A stretch of DNA of 64,000 nucleotides, from contig CM049316.1 in the NCBI GenBank assembly GCA_026874595.1, forward strand, positions 19,799,839-19,863,838, given 5' to 3'. Made by a program: the position numbers and the translations under genes. Numbering within the stretch: the first letter of the stretch is position 1; each line of letters begins with the position of its first letter. The notes below the pieces were generated by a model. The model saw only the letters and a program-made list of their open reading frames with translations. It did no database searches and was not told the DNA's origin. Source of the stretch: Sipunculus nudus. Taxonomy: Eukaryota > Annelida > Sipuncula > Golfingiida > Sipunculidae. Positions 22,319 to 34,700 of this stretch are shown here, one piece after another.

Positions 22319-25300
22319 TAGCTCAGCTGACTATAAGTCATCTGAGCTATAGTCGTGGTCCATTGTCCGTCGTCCGTCTGTCTGTCTGTCTGGATGTTCG
22401 TCCGTAAGACTTGCACGTTTCGACACCATTGGACCTACGAATCTGAAATTTGCCATATAGTTAGATGTCCCAAAAATCTCCTACCATGCCCATTGGGTCA
22501 ATAGGACTTCGTTTCTTTGAGATATTAAGGAAAACCTCAATTTTTTATTAGAAATCTATTTTCACACTTCAGGACTGCCTAATATCAAAACCACTCATCT
22601 GGTTTTCTTCATATTTACCATAAATATTCCTCTATATAGTTCCTATCTACATGCCAGAAATTAAGTCAGTATTATTTAATTTAAAAAAGTTATGGGCCCA
22701 AACATAATGGACTTTGTAAAAAAATCAGGAAAGATATTTGGTCACTTAAGACCAAAAGTGTTAAAGGTAGGGACTTTTTCAGTAATACAAATTTAATTGA
22801 TCAAAATTTAATTGTATACCAAAAATTAGATCAAAATCTGTTAATTTTTTTTAAATATTGGCAAAAATATAAAATTGGTACCTTTAATTTTGCCCAAGTT
22901 TGACCATGGCACGTTTTTTCCTGTAAGTACTGTGGATTTAATTTTCACAGGATGTTTTTGTTAGCATTTTGTCTGTTAACACCAAAAATTTGAAAGCAGT
23001 TGATCAAAAACTGTAGATTTTATTCAAGTTTTCAAGCACCATGTCACATATTGCTAGTGTTATGCAGTTTGCTAGAGCTCAGCTCCAAGTTTCTTAAATT
23101 TAGCATACAGTTAGATGTCTCCAAAATCCCCTACCATGCCAAGAATTTTATCACTAGGACTTAACTCCTTTGAAATATTAATGAAAAACATTTTTCCATT
23201 AAAAACCCATTGTTACACTGTAAGCCTAATATCAAATCCACTGATCTGACTTTGATCATATAAAATATACATATTTTTCTATACATTCGCTAAGCACATG
23301 CCAGAAATGATGTCAGTATTGCGTAATTGTTATGGGCCCAAACATAATGCACTTTTTAAAAAATCAAGAAATATATTTACTCCCTTAACAAGAGGATTGC
23401 TGAAGCTAGAGATTTTTTGTCAGGGATATAACATTATTTAATCAAGATTCAATTAAATACCAAAAATTAGTTCTGAATTTTTCAAATTTTATAAGTTATT
23501 CGTATAAATATAAAATTAGTACCTTAAATTTTGCCCAACTTTGACCATGGCACGTTTGTTTCCTGAGAGCACTTTTAATATAATTTTCATATCATGTACA
23601 TATAAGGATTTCATCTTTGTAATTTAGAAAGCTGAAAGAAATTGGCCAAATATTGTAGCTTTTATTGATGTTTATATGAGACCATGTCAGACCCAGGCTT
23701 AATCCAGCCCCTCTTCAGTCACCTGTATGTTGACCTTGTTGACCTTTCATCAGATTATGCATGCTTGAGCGAAGCATACACTGGGGCAGCCAGGCAGCTA
23801 ATGCCCAGCCACAGTTGATCCAGGTGTCCAACCCAACTCATCTAGTAGTTGTTTTGAAAAACAACATAACAACAAACAATAAATTAATAATTTTGTATTT
23901 TTTTATAACAAATTATAGAAAAATTAATAGAAAAGGAATTTCTTAGTTGATGAGTAACAGAAAATTAACTTGCAGTTACTGATGATGTAAGAATCTTGTA
24001 TGGATGGATAGAATGTCAATGCCAATGTTGTTCCAAATAACACCATGCAGTCACCTATGGTATTTTTCAGTGAAATTTTAATGATAAAAAATAAATCATA
24101 TTATTCATTACTAATCATTAGGGATCATATGAAGGAAATTAATGATAGACAAAGATGCAGTTGATAATATTAATCTAGATTCCTATTGTGTCTAGCGTGT
24201 AGAATGATGTGAAAGTAGTCCAAAGTGAATATATTACATTTATTTTTTTAATATAAAAAAAAGCCATAAAACCAGGTACTTATGATCATTATTTAAATTT
24301 GTGAATTTTGTATATTCTGGATTCTCAACATCTTTGTTTGGCTAAAACTGAATAAATACTAGACATGGTGCAAATGCTTTGCAAATGTATTTGAATACGA
24401 ATATGAATATGTACTGTATTAAAAAATTTTTTTGCATAAGAATGGGAATTCAGGTAAAAATGAAAGTATTTGAATACCAATGCAGATACTTTCAAAATGT
24501 ATTCATGAATGCATTCATGAATATATTCTATAATATTATTTCAATAATCATTTCAGTTATATTTTATTTTAAAAAATCATATGATTTTCTTATTATTTTT
24601 TTTTAAATAAAAATTATATTGGCACAATATTTGTTATTAAATTTTAATAAATAGTTAAACTCTTTTATAATATGTGCTGCTTATAAGTTATATGGCCAAG
24701 TCAAAATCTGTTTGACAATAGCACTCCTACGCTCTTTACACAGCGCTTTAACTATAGGCCTAGTACCTATATCCCAAGTGCTGTTTGTTATGACCTCGTA
24801 TCCTGAATTGCTACACCAGAGGGGAGCACTGTATTTTTGTCCAATCAGGTGAGACTTTGTGCTGGAAGACACTGCCAAGCGAGGAATACATGGGGCCAAT
24901 CATAATCATTTCGTTTTGATTGACAGCTGATCGCCCCGGTAACAGGCCACAGGCTCAGAGAGAATTGCCCCAGACGTGGTTTGCTTAGGGCCTTGGGCAC
25001 ATAGGATGCCCGGCCAGTGAGCTGTAATTCAAACGAAACGTGACAACAAAGGCTACATGCACACCTCGCTGGCTGGTTTCAGTTCTGCAGATAACAGATA
25101 CATGGCTACGCTAACACAGACATAATGTCATTATCGAATCGGTCGATGATGCTATAATGCAGAGGGAGCAATTAAAATTCAACCGTAAACTTATCAAGCG
25201 GCGCTTGAAGCGCAGCTATGGGCGGAGCCAGGATGCCTGTCGAGTGTTTGTTTATTGGCATCTGGTTGGTTGCCTGTCACATCATACGCACGTATTTTTC

Positions 25301-25621
25301 AGCGGACAACGAACCGCCATCTGGTGTCAAAATATATCATAAACGGTCAAAGCTGGCAGCATGAAAATCAGTTGCTTCTTTAGAAGCGCAAGATTTCCGC
25401 TGCCTCGGGAGCGTATAGCACTCCATTTGTTAATAAAATAAATGAAATCAATCCTCTTCCCTGTCTCCAAAGATACTATCAAAATCATACATAAGCTACA
25501 CACCAACAACTCATAATAAAGCTTATATTTATTACCACACAAAACAAGCATGTGCCTCTTTCCCAAATCATATTTTTTATCATATATAACAGCTGAGCGC
25601 CGTGACCCATGGGTCCCTTGT
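22319..25621 (+). repeat. Hairpin-headed repeat family 1, copy B (interrupted by another element)
   Basis: Head at 22319-22349: a 14-bp stem with one mismatch and the loop ATA (TAGCTCAGCTGACT / AGTCATCTGAGCTA). Then GTCCGTCGTCCGTCTGTC, then a body made of two related ~600-bp modules (22440-22980 and 23095-23580), then a shared 3' part ending in the palindrome GACCCATGGGTC and CCTTGT at about 25621. Copy C has only one module. Nothing protein-coding is recognised in it, so it looks non-autonomous. Confidence 0.8.
24728..25415. mobile_element. 688-bp DNA element inserted in family 1 copy B
   Basis: Absent from the paralogous copies C (44156) and D (61633), which preserve the empty site. Flanked by the 9-bp direct repeat TAGCACTCC (24719-24727 and 25416-25424). 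Ends are inverted: TACGCTC..6..CAGCG at the left, and the same pattern inverted at the right. A 9-bp duplication would suit a Mutator-like element; the family is uncertain. GC-richer than its host, hence young. No transposase frame seen. Confidence 0.75.
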
Positions 25622-25976
25622 TTTTTATTTTGGAATGAAGATTTAATTATTAACTGGAATATTTTCATCATTTTTTGTGAGAAAATAATATTCTAACATT
25701 GACTGACTTCGACAGGACTTACTCATCTCGACATACATTTCTGCACTTGGTCTGTTAAAATTTCTCAATTATTCACTCTTTCTGGGATATTAATAGGATC
25801 GCTTATGGAATAAATTTATTTCTGACATTTAGTTCAAGTTTTGTTTAACATCATTCCAGGGCGTAAGAAAATTTGATATAAATGCATGATATCATATACA
25901 CCTTGTGATTGGTAGTTTAGACCAATTTCCGTGATGCAAATGTTACAGGATTGGGGATTGGTGACATCGCTGAACA

Positions 25977-25992
25977 CCCCCCCCCCCCCCCC
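25977..25992. repeat. C16 homopolymer
   Basis: Run of 16 C, likely length-variable. Confidence 0.85.
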
Positions 25993-26252
25993 ACCCAGGC
26001 AAGAGGTTATGACCCATGACTAATCGTCCGGATGTGTAACAGATATGTCATTATCCTCCCTCCTGGGCCTATGATAGAATAATGTGGCCCAAATTCAGAA
26101 TGAAAATGTGGCTTCACTGAAAGTGTCCATTGTCCTGAATAGCGAGGTGTATATGGCCCAGAGGGGTTCTTAAAGTTGTAAAAATGCTCAGTCTGCCTAA
26201 AAAGTGTCCGTTAGGCAGGGTGTCCGCAGCCTCGGGTTTCACTGTTTATCAA

Positions 26253-29200
26253 ATGAGTCTGGTAGTGCCTGTTGTATCTTACAGTGTTAACAGGAAATAT
26301 AAGATATGATGCATCATGCAGCTAAATCAAGAGTCCAATAATTAAGATTAAGCAAAATTTAACATCTTGTATAGATAATTGAACTAATACATTATTACCT
26401 GTAAGTGAATTTTGACAGAATGCATACTCATTGCATATATTTTTGCTTCAGTGTCTTGAGTATGTGTGTTTTTTGTATGCAACATAATTTAAAGGTTATG
26501 TATCTTTATACTTGTTAAGTGATCAGAGCTGCTAAATTAAAGGTGCCCATTCATCAACCTTTTATGAAAGAAATTATTGATTTTTGGCTTCCTCAGTCTA
26601 TGTATTAATGATCTAAGGGTAATTTTTTTAGTTGTGAAAAGTTCTTATAAGGCCATCGTGAAGGCCATCGTATATAAAATTGTTTATCAACAACATGTTT
26701 GTAAACACAGCAATGTTGACAAACGGGGAAAAACATGTTACCTAAGGTGGTAGGGTGCATATATACCCCCTGTATGTGTAGGTAGAAAGCTCACTTGTAA
26801 CAAAATGCCATTTGCAAAGCTCTTGCTAATCTGACTAGTTGCAAGATGCCCTTGTTGAATTTGTTTCATTTTGGCAGGCCCCCACATATTATAAACACGT
26901 TGATATGAACAAAACAAGCAGCCTGTTTGCAGTAATATCAGTGTTTTCTGGCCTATTTTCATAAAATCTCTAAGCGACTACCTTTAGGGTATAATGGCCA
27001 GATACATGACTTGGCCCCTTTAAGGTACAGCCCTGCAAAAACATGCTGTGTGTAAATATTTATATTTTGCCTGAAAAGAATTCCAATTTTAGTCTACCAA
27101 GCAAAGAGTGTAGAAGTTAAATCAAATATAGTAACACATGTACAGTCTTGTGACTGATAATGATGATAAAATCTAAAAATAAAAGGGGGGTATTTGGTAA
27201 TACTTATCAGACAATGGATTGTGTATGGCATCCTTCCCTACAAATATTTGATGTTTGGATGATGGTTATGTAGATATTTATTGTTATAAAGGTGCTCTCC
27301 AGCATGTTGGTCTGTTTAAACATAAAAGAAAGTAAACTGCCGTTGGCTTTTATAATATTGGTACTTCACAACTGACTTAAATTTGATAATTGATAAAATA
27401 TTCAGTTTAACATTTGATGAAATTTTAGAACAGATCCAAAGTTTTGTCATATAATCTCGCATGAGCCAAAAGTTTGCCTGTTCTTGAAATGTACATAAAA
27501 AATCCCTGTACTGTTATAAAATGTACTGTGGTAAAATTACTAAGTACAGCTACAAGGAAGGTCTATACATTTTGTGCATGACAATAAATGTGAAGTACTT
27601 GATACTGGGGGCATTATATTTCAAACTTAAGTTGAGAGAGCACAATTGAATAAATTTATTAAATAAATGCTATGGGAATATCTGTGATAGTTAGCTCCTC
27701 ATTTGTGAAAGATTTTTCTAACTGTTAGCAGTTTCCATGTTCTACAAAACAAACAACAATAATTAAATATAGCTGAAGACATAAAAGAGAAAGAAAAATG
27801 AAACTGTTCAACAAACAAATATGGACCAACAGAGCTGCTATAAGAAAAAAAAATGCCACTCTTTGTATTATATTAATAATATAGACCTGTAATAAGACAA
27901 ATAAAAAGAAACGTGTTGAGTATTTAAATGAACTATTACACAATATCAGTGCTGCACTTTCAGAATGGACACCTACAGAAAAGTATGTGCTTCAAAAGAC
28001 TGTTAGCAAAAAATTTATCTTCATGTAAGGAATGCTGGCTGCTTTACTTGTAGGTTATGTACATTGTTAGGGGAAAATACGTAAAACTTTCACCGTTAGC
28101 AATCTGCCACATGAAGGACTCTTCTTCCCATAATCCCTCTGCACACAGTCTTGGATCCCTCGATCTCCTTCACAAGGGCCCTCTGTTCATAACCTCAGTA
28201 TCAACAGAGTTGTCAAAACACCCTCAGTGTAAGCTGGACCCATCAGGTTCAGCCCATACATGTCTTGACATAAGAACTAGTATGGCTTCATGGTTTAAAT
28301 ATTAACATTTGATGTATGATTCTGCATTTCATGCAATGCAATAATTTCTTCACCATTCTGACCATGATATGTGCAATTGCATTTTCTTGGCAGTTTTCAT
28401 TGACAAGTGTTGCTAGTGAGGTAAGTAAGGCCTCATGCAAACTAAATTGGGATTTTATTACAAAATATCTGACTTTGATCTGTCCAGCTTATACCCCAGT
28501 TAGGATAGGCTCAAACCAAAAGCCGATCAGGGTTCAGTCCAGCTTATACCCTAGTAAGCCTGGTTTTTGTGTTGTGTGGGTACACAAGGGCAGCATTCAA
28601 TATTCCTGCCAGTCACTGATATTCCACTGACATTCAGTATTTCAGAAGTGCCTTTAAGTTGAAATGGTTTATTTTTGTTGATGAATTTGGACAGGGACAG
28701 CACTTTGAGTGATCCATATAGACTGGAGACTGTTCTTTATAAGACTTGTTTTTATTTTTGTTTAATATTTATTATATACATGTACTAGCTGATAAACCTG
28801 GTATACCGGGCTTATTACCGGGGTTGGGGAGATATATTAACTGAGAAGTGGAATGTTGGCTCCTTTTTTATTCTAAAAGTTAACAGAAAATACAGTTTTT
28901 TTCAGTGAGAAACTGTCTCAATAAAATGTGTATAAATATGTTTTACATTTATTTTGTGGCTCTGTGCTCGTGGCAAGAAATTCATACCCCGGTATGTTTA
29001 CCTTGAAGACCTGGTCAGTAATGATGTTTACATTGCGAACCGGAATGAGACACGGGGGCATTCAGGTTTTCGTTGATATTTGCCTGGATTCTATTGTTAG
29101 ACTTAAAAAGCTAAGGTTGATGTGAAGAACACATGAAAGATTTATTAAATGTATGTTGCAAGGAAAGTGTTCCTGAAGCAAGAAACAGAAATATGCATAC

Positions 29201-29278
29201 CTCATAAGCAGCAGAAGCGGACCCAACAGGACTCCATGCAGAGGGTCCATATCCCATTTTCAGCCAGCTCAACCTTTT
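26253..29278. other. Intergenic, AT-rich, nothing firmly recognised
   Basis: Short ORFs at 26738-26962, 27725-27943, 28057-28305 and 28316-28630 have no recognisable domain. Two diverged phrases around CCAGCTTATACCC (near 28485 and 28539) indicate a small local duplication. Confidence 0.35.
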
Positions 29279-29900
29279 TATGCCCCCGCCACAAAGTGGC
29301 CGGGGCATATAGTTTTACCCATGTACGTCCTTCCATCATTCCGAAATCAAACAGTTGTACAGACTTTTTTTCGCAATGCCTGCAGATATTGGCCTGATTT
29401 TTGGCGTGTGGGCAGATAATTACCAGTTACGGATCGAGTTTGCGTTTCATCCCGGTTGACCTACTTTTGACCGTTTTACGGCTCCTAAACTTAGAAATTT
29501 CATGAAAAATAGAAATTTTCATGACAAATACACATGTACGGACTTTTTTTCGCAATGCCTGCAGATATTGGCCTGATTTTTGGTGTGGGCAGATAATGAC
29601 CAGTTACAGATCGAGTTCGCGTTTCGTCCCGGTTGACCTACTTTTGACCGTTTTACGGCTCCTAAACTTAGAAAATTTCATGAAAAAGAGAAATTTTCAT
29701 GACAAATACACATGTACAGACTTTTTTTCGCAATGCCTGCAGATATTGGCCAGATTTTTGGTGTGTGGGCAGATAATGACCAGTTACAGATCGAGTTCGC
29801 GTTTCGTCCCGGTTGATGTACTTTTGACCGTTTTACGGCTCCTAAACTTAGAAAAATTCATGAAAAAATAGAAATTTTCATGACAAATACACATGTACAG
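29277..29900 (+). repeat. Hairpin-headed repeat family 2 with three tandem ~179-bp units
   Basis: Head at 29280-29309: ATGCCCCCGCCAC / GTGGCCGGGGCAT with loop AAA and one mismatch. Then three tandem units starting with GACTTTTTTTCGCAATGCC at 29362, 29541 and 29719 (periods 179 and 178 bp). They create the repetitive ORF at 29521-29871. A diverged further copy lies at 30590-30910. Confidence 0.85.
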
Positions 29901-29902
29901 CC

Positions 29903-30580
29903 GTTTTTAGCCCTCAGCTCATAGGCTGATGGGCTATTGTTGTCACCCAAGCTGTCTGCCTGTCCATCTGTCTGTCCGGTGTCTGTCCGTCCATCTGTCC
30001 GTCCGTTCCGCGTCTGTTAACTTTTACCTTGTGAGCGGGATATCTCTAAAAGGATTCACCGTTGGAATTTTATTTCATCAGTGAAGATGTATATCGATAA
30101 AATCTCGGTCAAGTTTGAAGATGGGTGACCTTGACCCATTTTTCTACATTTTAGAGCTGATCACGGAAAAACACTCAGAAGTTTGCATCTCAGGAACCAT
30201 TGTGTGGATTTTCACAAAACTCAATATGATCATTGGGACTGATGGTCTGTATGTGCTGCACAATTTTGGTGGAGCCACCTGCAATTTCTGATTTTTTAAT
30301 GAAATTTTATCAGATTTTTTCAATTTTGGCCTTTTGTGCAGGATATCTCCAAAGGTATTCAACACAGGAACTTCATTTCTTCAGTGCTATTGCATTATAT
30401 TTACAAAATCTTGGTCAAGTTCAAAGATGGGTGATCTTGACCTACTTTTCAAGGTCACAGAGCTTAGTATAGAAAAAAAATTAGGAGCTTATTTCTCAGG
30501 AAGCATTTGGTAGATTGTTATGAAACATGGTATATACCTCTGCAATTTAAATTTATAATTTATTATCAACTTTTGCTAAT
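29903..30580 (+). repeat. Hairpin-headed repeat family 4
   Basis: Head near 29909-29936 (AGCCCTCAGC TCATAG GCTGATGGGCT, one-base bulge), then a long GTCTGTCC/GTCCGTCC tract at 29955-30017. The body contains two related ~300-bp modules, each with a GATATCTC phrase, GGTCAAGTTTGAAGATGGGT-like text and a CTTGACC phrase. No coding potential. Confidence 0.7.
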
Positions 30581-30589
30581 GTTCTAGTT

Positions 30590-30910
30590 TCGCAATGCAA
30601 TGCTTACAGATACTGGCCTAATGTTTGGTCTGTTGGCGCATAATGACCACTTACAGATCGAGTTCAAGTTTCGTCCCAGTTAACCTATTTTTCACCATAT
30701 GACAGATCCTGAACATAGAAAATTTCATGAAAGACAGAAATTTTCATGAAAAATGCACATATATGGACTTTTTTTCACAGTGCCTGCAGATACTGGCCTG
30801 ATTTTTGGTGTGTTTCTTCATAATGACCCTTTACAGATCGAGTTTGCATTTTGCCCTTGTTGACCTACTTTTGTCCATACAACACCTCCTGAACTTAAAA
30901 ATTTTACAAA
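30590..30910 (+). repeat. Diverged family 2 units
   Basis: Two older units matching 29362-29890: CGCAATGC, CAGATACTGGCCTGATTTTTGG, GATCGAGTT and AAATTTTCATGA phrases in the same order. Confidence 0.7.
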
Positions 30911-31575
30911 ATTTCCGATACTTCTAGTTTTTCATTGTATCAGACATATTTTGAGGCCTGAAACCCCCGCCACCACTCGACTCCACCTCACCCTTGTTCC
31001 TGAAATAGCAGGACCTTGAAATAGGTTTTGTCATTAATCCTTCTGGGTTGAACTATCCATTTCATAAAGCGAGAAACATGTGTTTTTTTTTCTCTTTTAC
31101 TGACCACGCACGTGGGTTTGAGCCTTGTTCATATTTGAAGGGCCAGACATGCTCAAATCCCTCACTGAAAGCAAGCGTTATTCATATGAACAATAGGCCT
31201 TTGAGGTTGAGTGACCACGATGCAAGCATTTCGGTCATTGCCAAAGGCGGTTCGGCTGCTCGGTCTGTGCAAGTCAGTAAAAACTGAAAAATCACTCAAA
31301 ACTATATGTACATTAAAAATTATTTATTCTCATGTCGCCTGTGTCACTGCGGGGATAGTAACCTTTAAAATGATGTGTGGCACAGTATTGTACACAATGC
31401 AGTTTTAGAGAACATTGCGAACAAACGTGAACCGAATTCCTTTTATAAGTATTAGATAGTGTTCAGGCCAGACTGAATCAGCAATTGGTCCAGATTGGAA
31501 TTTGGACCTGTAGATATTTTAAAGTTAAAAATATTAGGTGTATTTGAATTAATCAAAAATCATTATATTTTACAG

Positions 31576-31721
31576 AGATTGTGACTGCATTGATCGACTC
31601 TGCACATGACAAGGAGAGACCGGTACGAGAGGCCATTTTGGCATCAATATTTGACCTAGGACAAAAACAGCCATATATAGTACTAACAACATGCCTTGGT
31701 TATCTTCAGAAGCACAACAAG
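31576..31721 (+). CDS. mroh1: mroh1 exon 1 (first mapped; not the initiator exon)
   Basis: Acceptor TTTTACAG; enters with two bases (AG), then IVTALIDSAHDKERPVREAI to GYLQKHNK; donor GTAAGA, phase 0. An in-frame TGA lies about 30 nt upstream with no ATG between, so the start codon is on an earlier exon. An alternative acceptor two bases later (ACAGAG) is possible but would break phase. Confidence 0.93.
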
Positions 31722-34700
31722 GTAAGAAAGAAACATTCATCACATCTGTATGATACATTGATCAAGTCAGACGTGAACCATACACTGCATTGATGTTCAA
31801 AGCAGCTTGTAAAGCAAAGCATTATTAGACTGAGTTAGTAATAATATTCCTTCCTGCATATAATATGAAGAGAAAGACACTTAGAGAATTAAATTTTGAA
31901 TAATTTTCAGTTGTCTATTTGAATCTTTTCTTCATGTCTTTCTGTCACTATTAAAGAATTGCATTTTCAAAGATTTTCATTGGTGGTTTTTATTCAGTTG
32001 TTTTTCAGTCGTTTTAATGTTTGCCCGTATGAAATTTACTTACAAGGTCAGGTATGGGGTTTATGGTACTATAACTAAAGCTATAAATGGGGCATATTAA
32101 CGATGGGTAACTCTTCCCTTACTTTTTAATAACTTATTGTAATGGGTACATTGGCTTTTTTAACTGATGGTAACCAGCATATCTGATTGTCTTGGTTACT
32201 GTAACATTGACTATTATTATATGTAATAACATTTTAGTGTTTCTGCTCTTTTTGACAGTTATCCAAAGATTTTTAATGCTGGTTTTTACAGTGCCATTGG
32301 ATTTTTTTGCAATGGTTACAAACTTACAATGACATATGACTCCTTGTTCCTATGGTTACAGCTTCCCCTGCCTCACAGGATCCTGGTTCTGAGGGCCATG
32401 GAGCGTGTAGTGAAGGAGACATTAGAAAAAATCAGTCTTGATCTGGCAACGAGTATCATCAAGCAGGCCTCCACAGAGATGACTATGAGCAGGGTATGGA
32501 AATAAGTAACACTTTATATTTGTATACGCCAAAACTAAGTTTTGCGGATACTATGTTTTTGACCGGGTTCCGCCGCCGCCGCTGCGTTCGTTTCCGGAAT
32601 AGAACTGTGAGACCACTGGGCAGAATTTTCCGAGACTTTACATGATTATCCGGTCACATGTGAACTGGTGCCAAAATATTTTGCGTTGACCTTTCCTCTG
32701 TCCAGTGCGTCCATCTGTGTGTATGTTTTGACACATTAATCCACATAACTTCGGACTTGTTTGACCAATCAGGAAAAAAAGTTTGCACAAATGAAGCCCT
32801 TGGATAGCTATATAACATACATAAAAAATGGTGGCCCCACCTGCAACCATTTTTGCACAGCGTCCATCTGTTCATCTGCCTTGGGATAAAATCACTCATA
32901 TCTCTGCAGTGAATGGACTTATCCACTTGAAATTTTGCATGTATATTCATCCTGGATAGCTTTCAGGATTTTATGACAGGTGGCGCCACCTACTTACACG
33001 TTTACGCTGCAGACATCCAAGCTAATATCTTGGGAACCGTCTGACCGATTGGGCCAAAATTTTGCTTGTGTATTGATCTCACATAGCTCTTTATCATATG
33101 CAAAACTGGTGGTGCCACCTGCACCCATTTTTGCACAGCGTCTGTCTGTTTGTCTTCCCTGGGACAAAATAACTCAGATCTCGGCAGTTTTTTACCTATC
33201 TGCCCTAAATTTTGCAATTGTATACAGCTTGGATAACTTTCTGGCAGGTGGCGTCACCTTCATACACATTTCTGCTGCAGACGTCCATGCTCATATGCAA
33301 CACACCTCTCTCTGTTTCCCCTAGCCACTCAATCCATGCCTCACTTCACCTGTCCCACTCTGGTTTCGCATCATCCATGCTTATATGCAAAACATCCTTT
33401 CTATTTCCCCAAGCCACTCAATCTGGCCTCACTTCACCCGTCCTACTTTGATTTCCGTGGATACACGTAGTCGCTTGTCGACTATCAGTATTCTAGTTAG
33501 GTTATGCTGTATATGGCTTGCACTGCAATAGCAGTATAGGGTCAAAAATGACCCAGCCAATCAGAATTGGATATTGCTAGAATATATGAGAAGTTTGATC
33601 TTCGTAAAATCTGATAATAACCAACTTTTATTCTCTGGAATAATCCTGATATTTGACGCTGCACCCAGATAAAGGGAGCCTTTGAAAGCAGTAAGTAAGT
33701 GAATTGATTCAGAACAAATGTAAAGTGACTACTTTGTAAAGTATGTGGTCTACTGTGTATGATAATATACTCCCCAGCCCCCACCCTTTCTGATTTCCAA
33801 GTCTTTCTGATTGGATAATCATTCAGGTCTTTTCTTGCAGTTTCAGACATTTATCCATAAATCAGGTCGTAAAAGTCAATTTGAAAAGTGTGGCGCTGGC
33901 TTAAGTATAAAGATTCGTTTATATATCATGTGTACATAACTCTAATAATACTATTTATCCTCACATGTTTACAGGAGATCCAGCCTGACTGGCAGACAGC
34001 AGCCAGCAATGTGATTGTGGCGCTGGGTTCCAGGTTTTGTAATGAGGCTATGGGGGAGCTGATGACAAAGTTCCAGCCTGGTGTTCTGCCACATTTCTTT
34101 GTGGTACAAACAATGGCCAACCTGGCATCAGTAACCAGTAAGTAACTAAATACATGACCATATCATTCTCTGTTAGGGGTGTAACAATGCATTGATCCTT
34201 AGATGCATTGAACTGCAAGCCCCTGATTAAATTATAATCCATTATTTACCTCTGAATCAATTCAATTTGATTATTATTTTTTTTATATAAATTTACCAAT
34301 CCGAAGTGCTCTGTGAGCTCTCAAATTTAACAGAGCAGTGTGCAGTGTTGATGCTCTTATCACATATGTGCTCTAAATCTACTTAAGCATTTGCTAGTGG
34401 ACCATTCAACTCTCATAGAAACATAAATGGTGGCAACAAACAGAGAGAGAGCTAGTTTTTCTTTTATTTGCTGAAAAGTACTAAAATCCATTTTATTCAA
34501 ATTGATTTAATTTTTCTAAAAACATCTGAAAGTCAGAAATTTAATACGTATATAAGTAAGAATTGAATCAAGAATTGAATCGTTGGTAAAGAATCAGTTA
34601 TATAATCAATTCTAAGGGCCCTCACATTTCACTGGCCAATTCTCTATACTTTTTCCTGACACCAGGGCTGAAAGAAATACTCCCAAGTACCTGTATATAC

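Larger units (their letters stand above)
22084..26252. mobile_element. Outer DNA element of a three-level nest (CAGTGAAAC-ended)
   Basis: The left end (22084 onward, ATAAACAGTGAAAC then GCGGACA) and the right end (26252 leftward, same phrase inverted, then GCGGACA) form imperfect terminal inverted repeats of about 29 bp. Near the left end, 22098-22112 and 22149-22163 are perfect 15-bp inverted repeats (CCTCTGGGGCGGACA). Family 1 copy B (22319-25621) lies inside. Whether the two ends belong to one element or two relatives is uncertain. Confidence 0.45.

Noticed and set aside
24728-25415. CpG-richer promoter or first exon of mroh1
   Set aside because: The segment is bounded by a 9-bp duplication and inverted ends and is absent from paralogous copies, so it is an inserted element.
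29521-29871. 116-codon ORF with internal repeats
   Set aside because: Created by the ~179-bp tandem units of family 2; other units of the same repeat carry stops and shifts.
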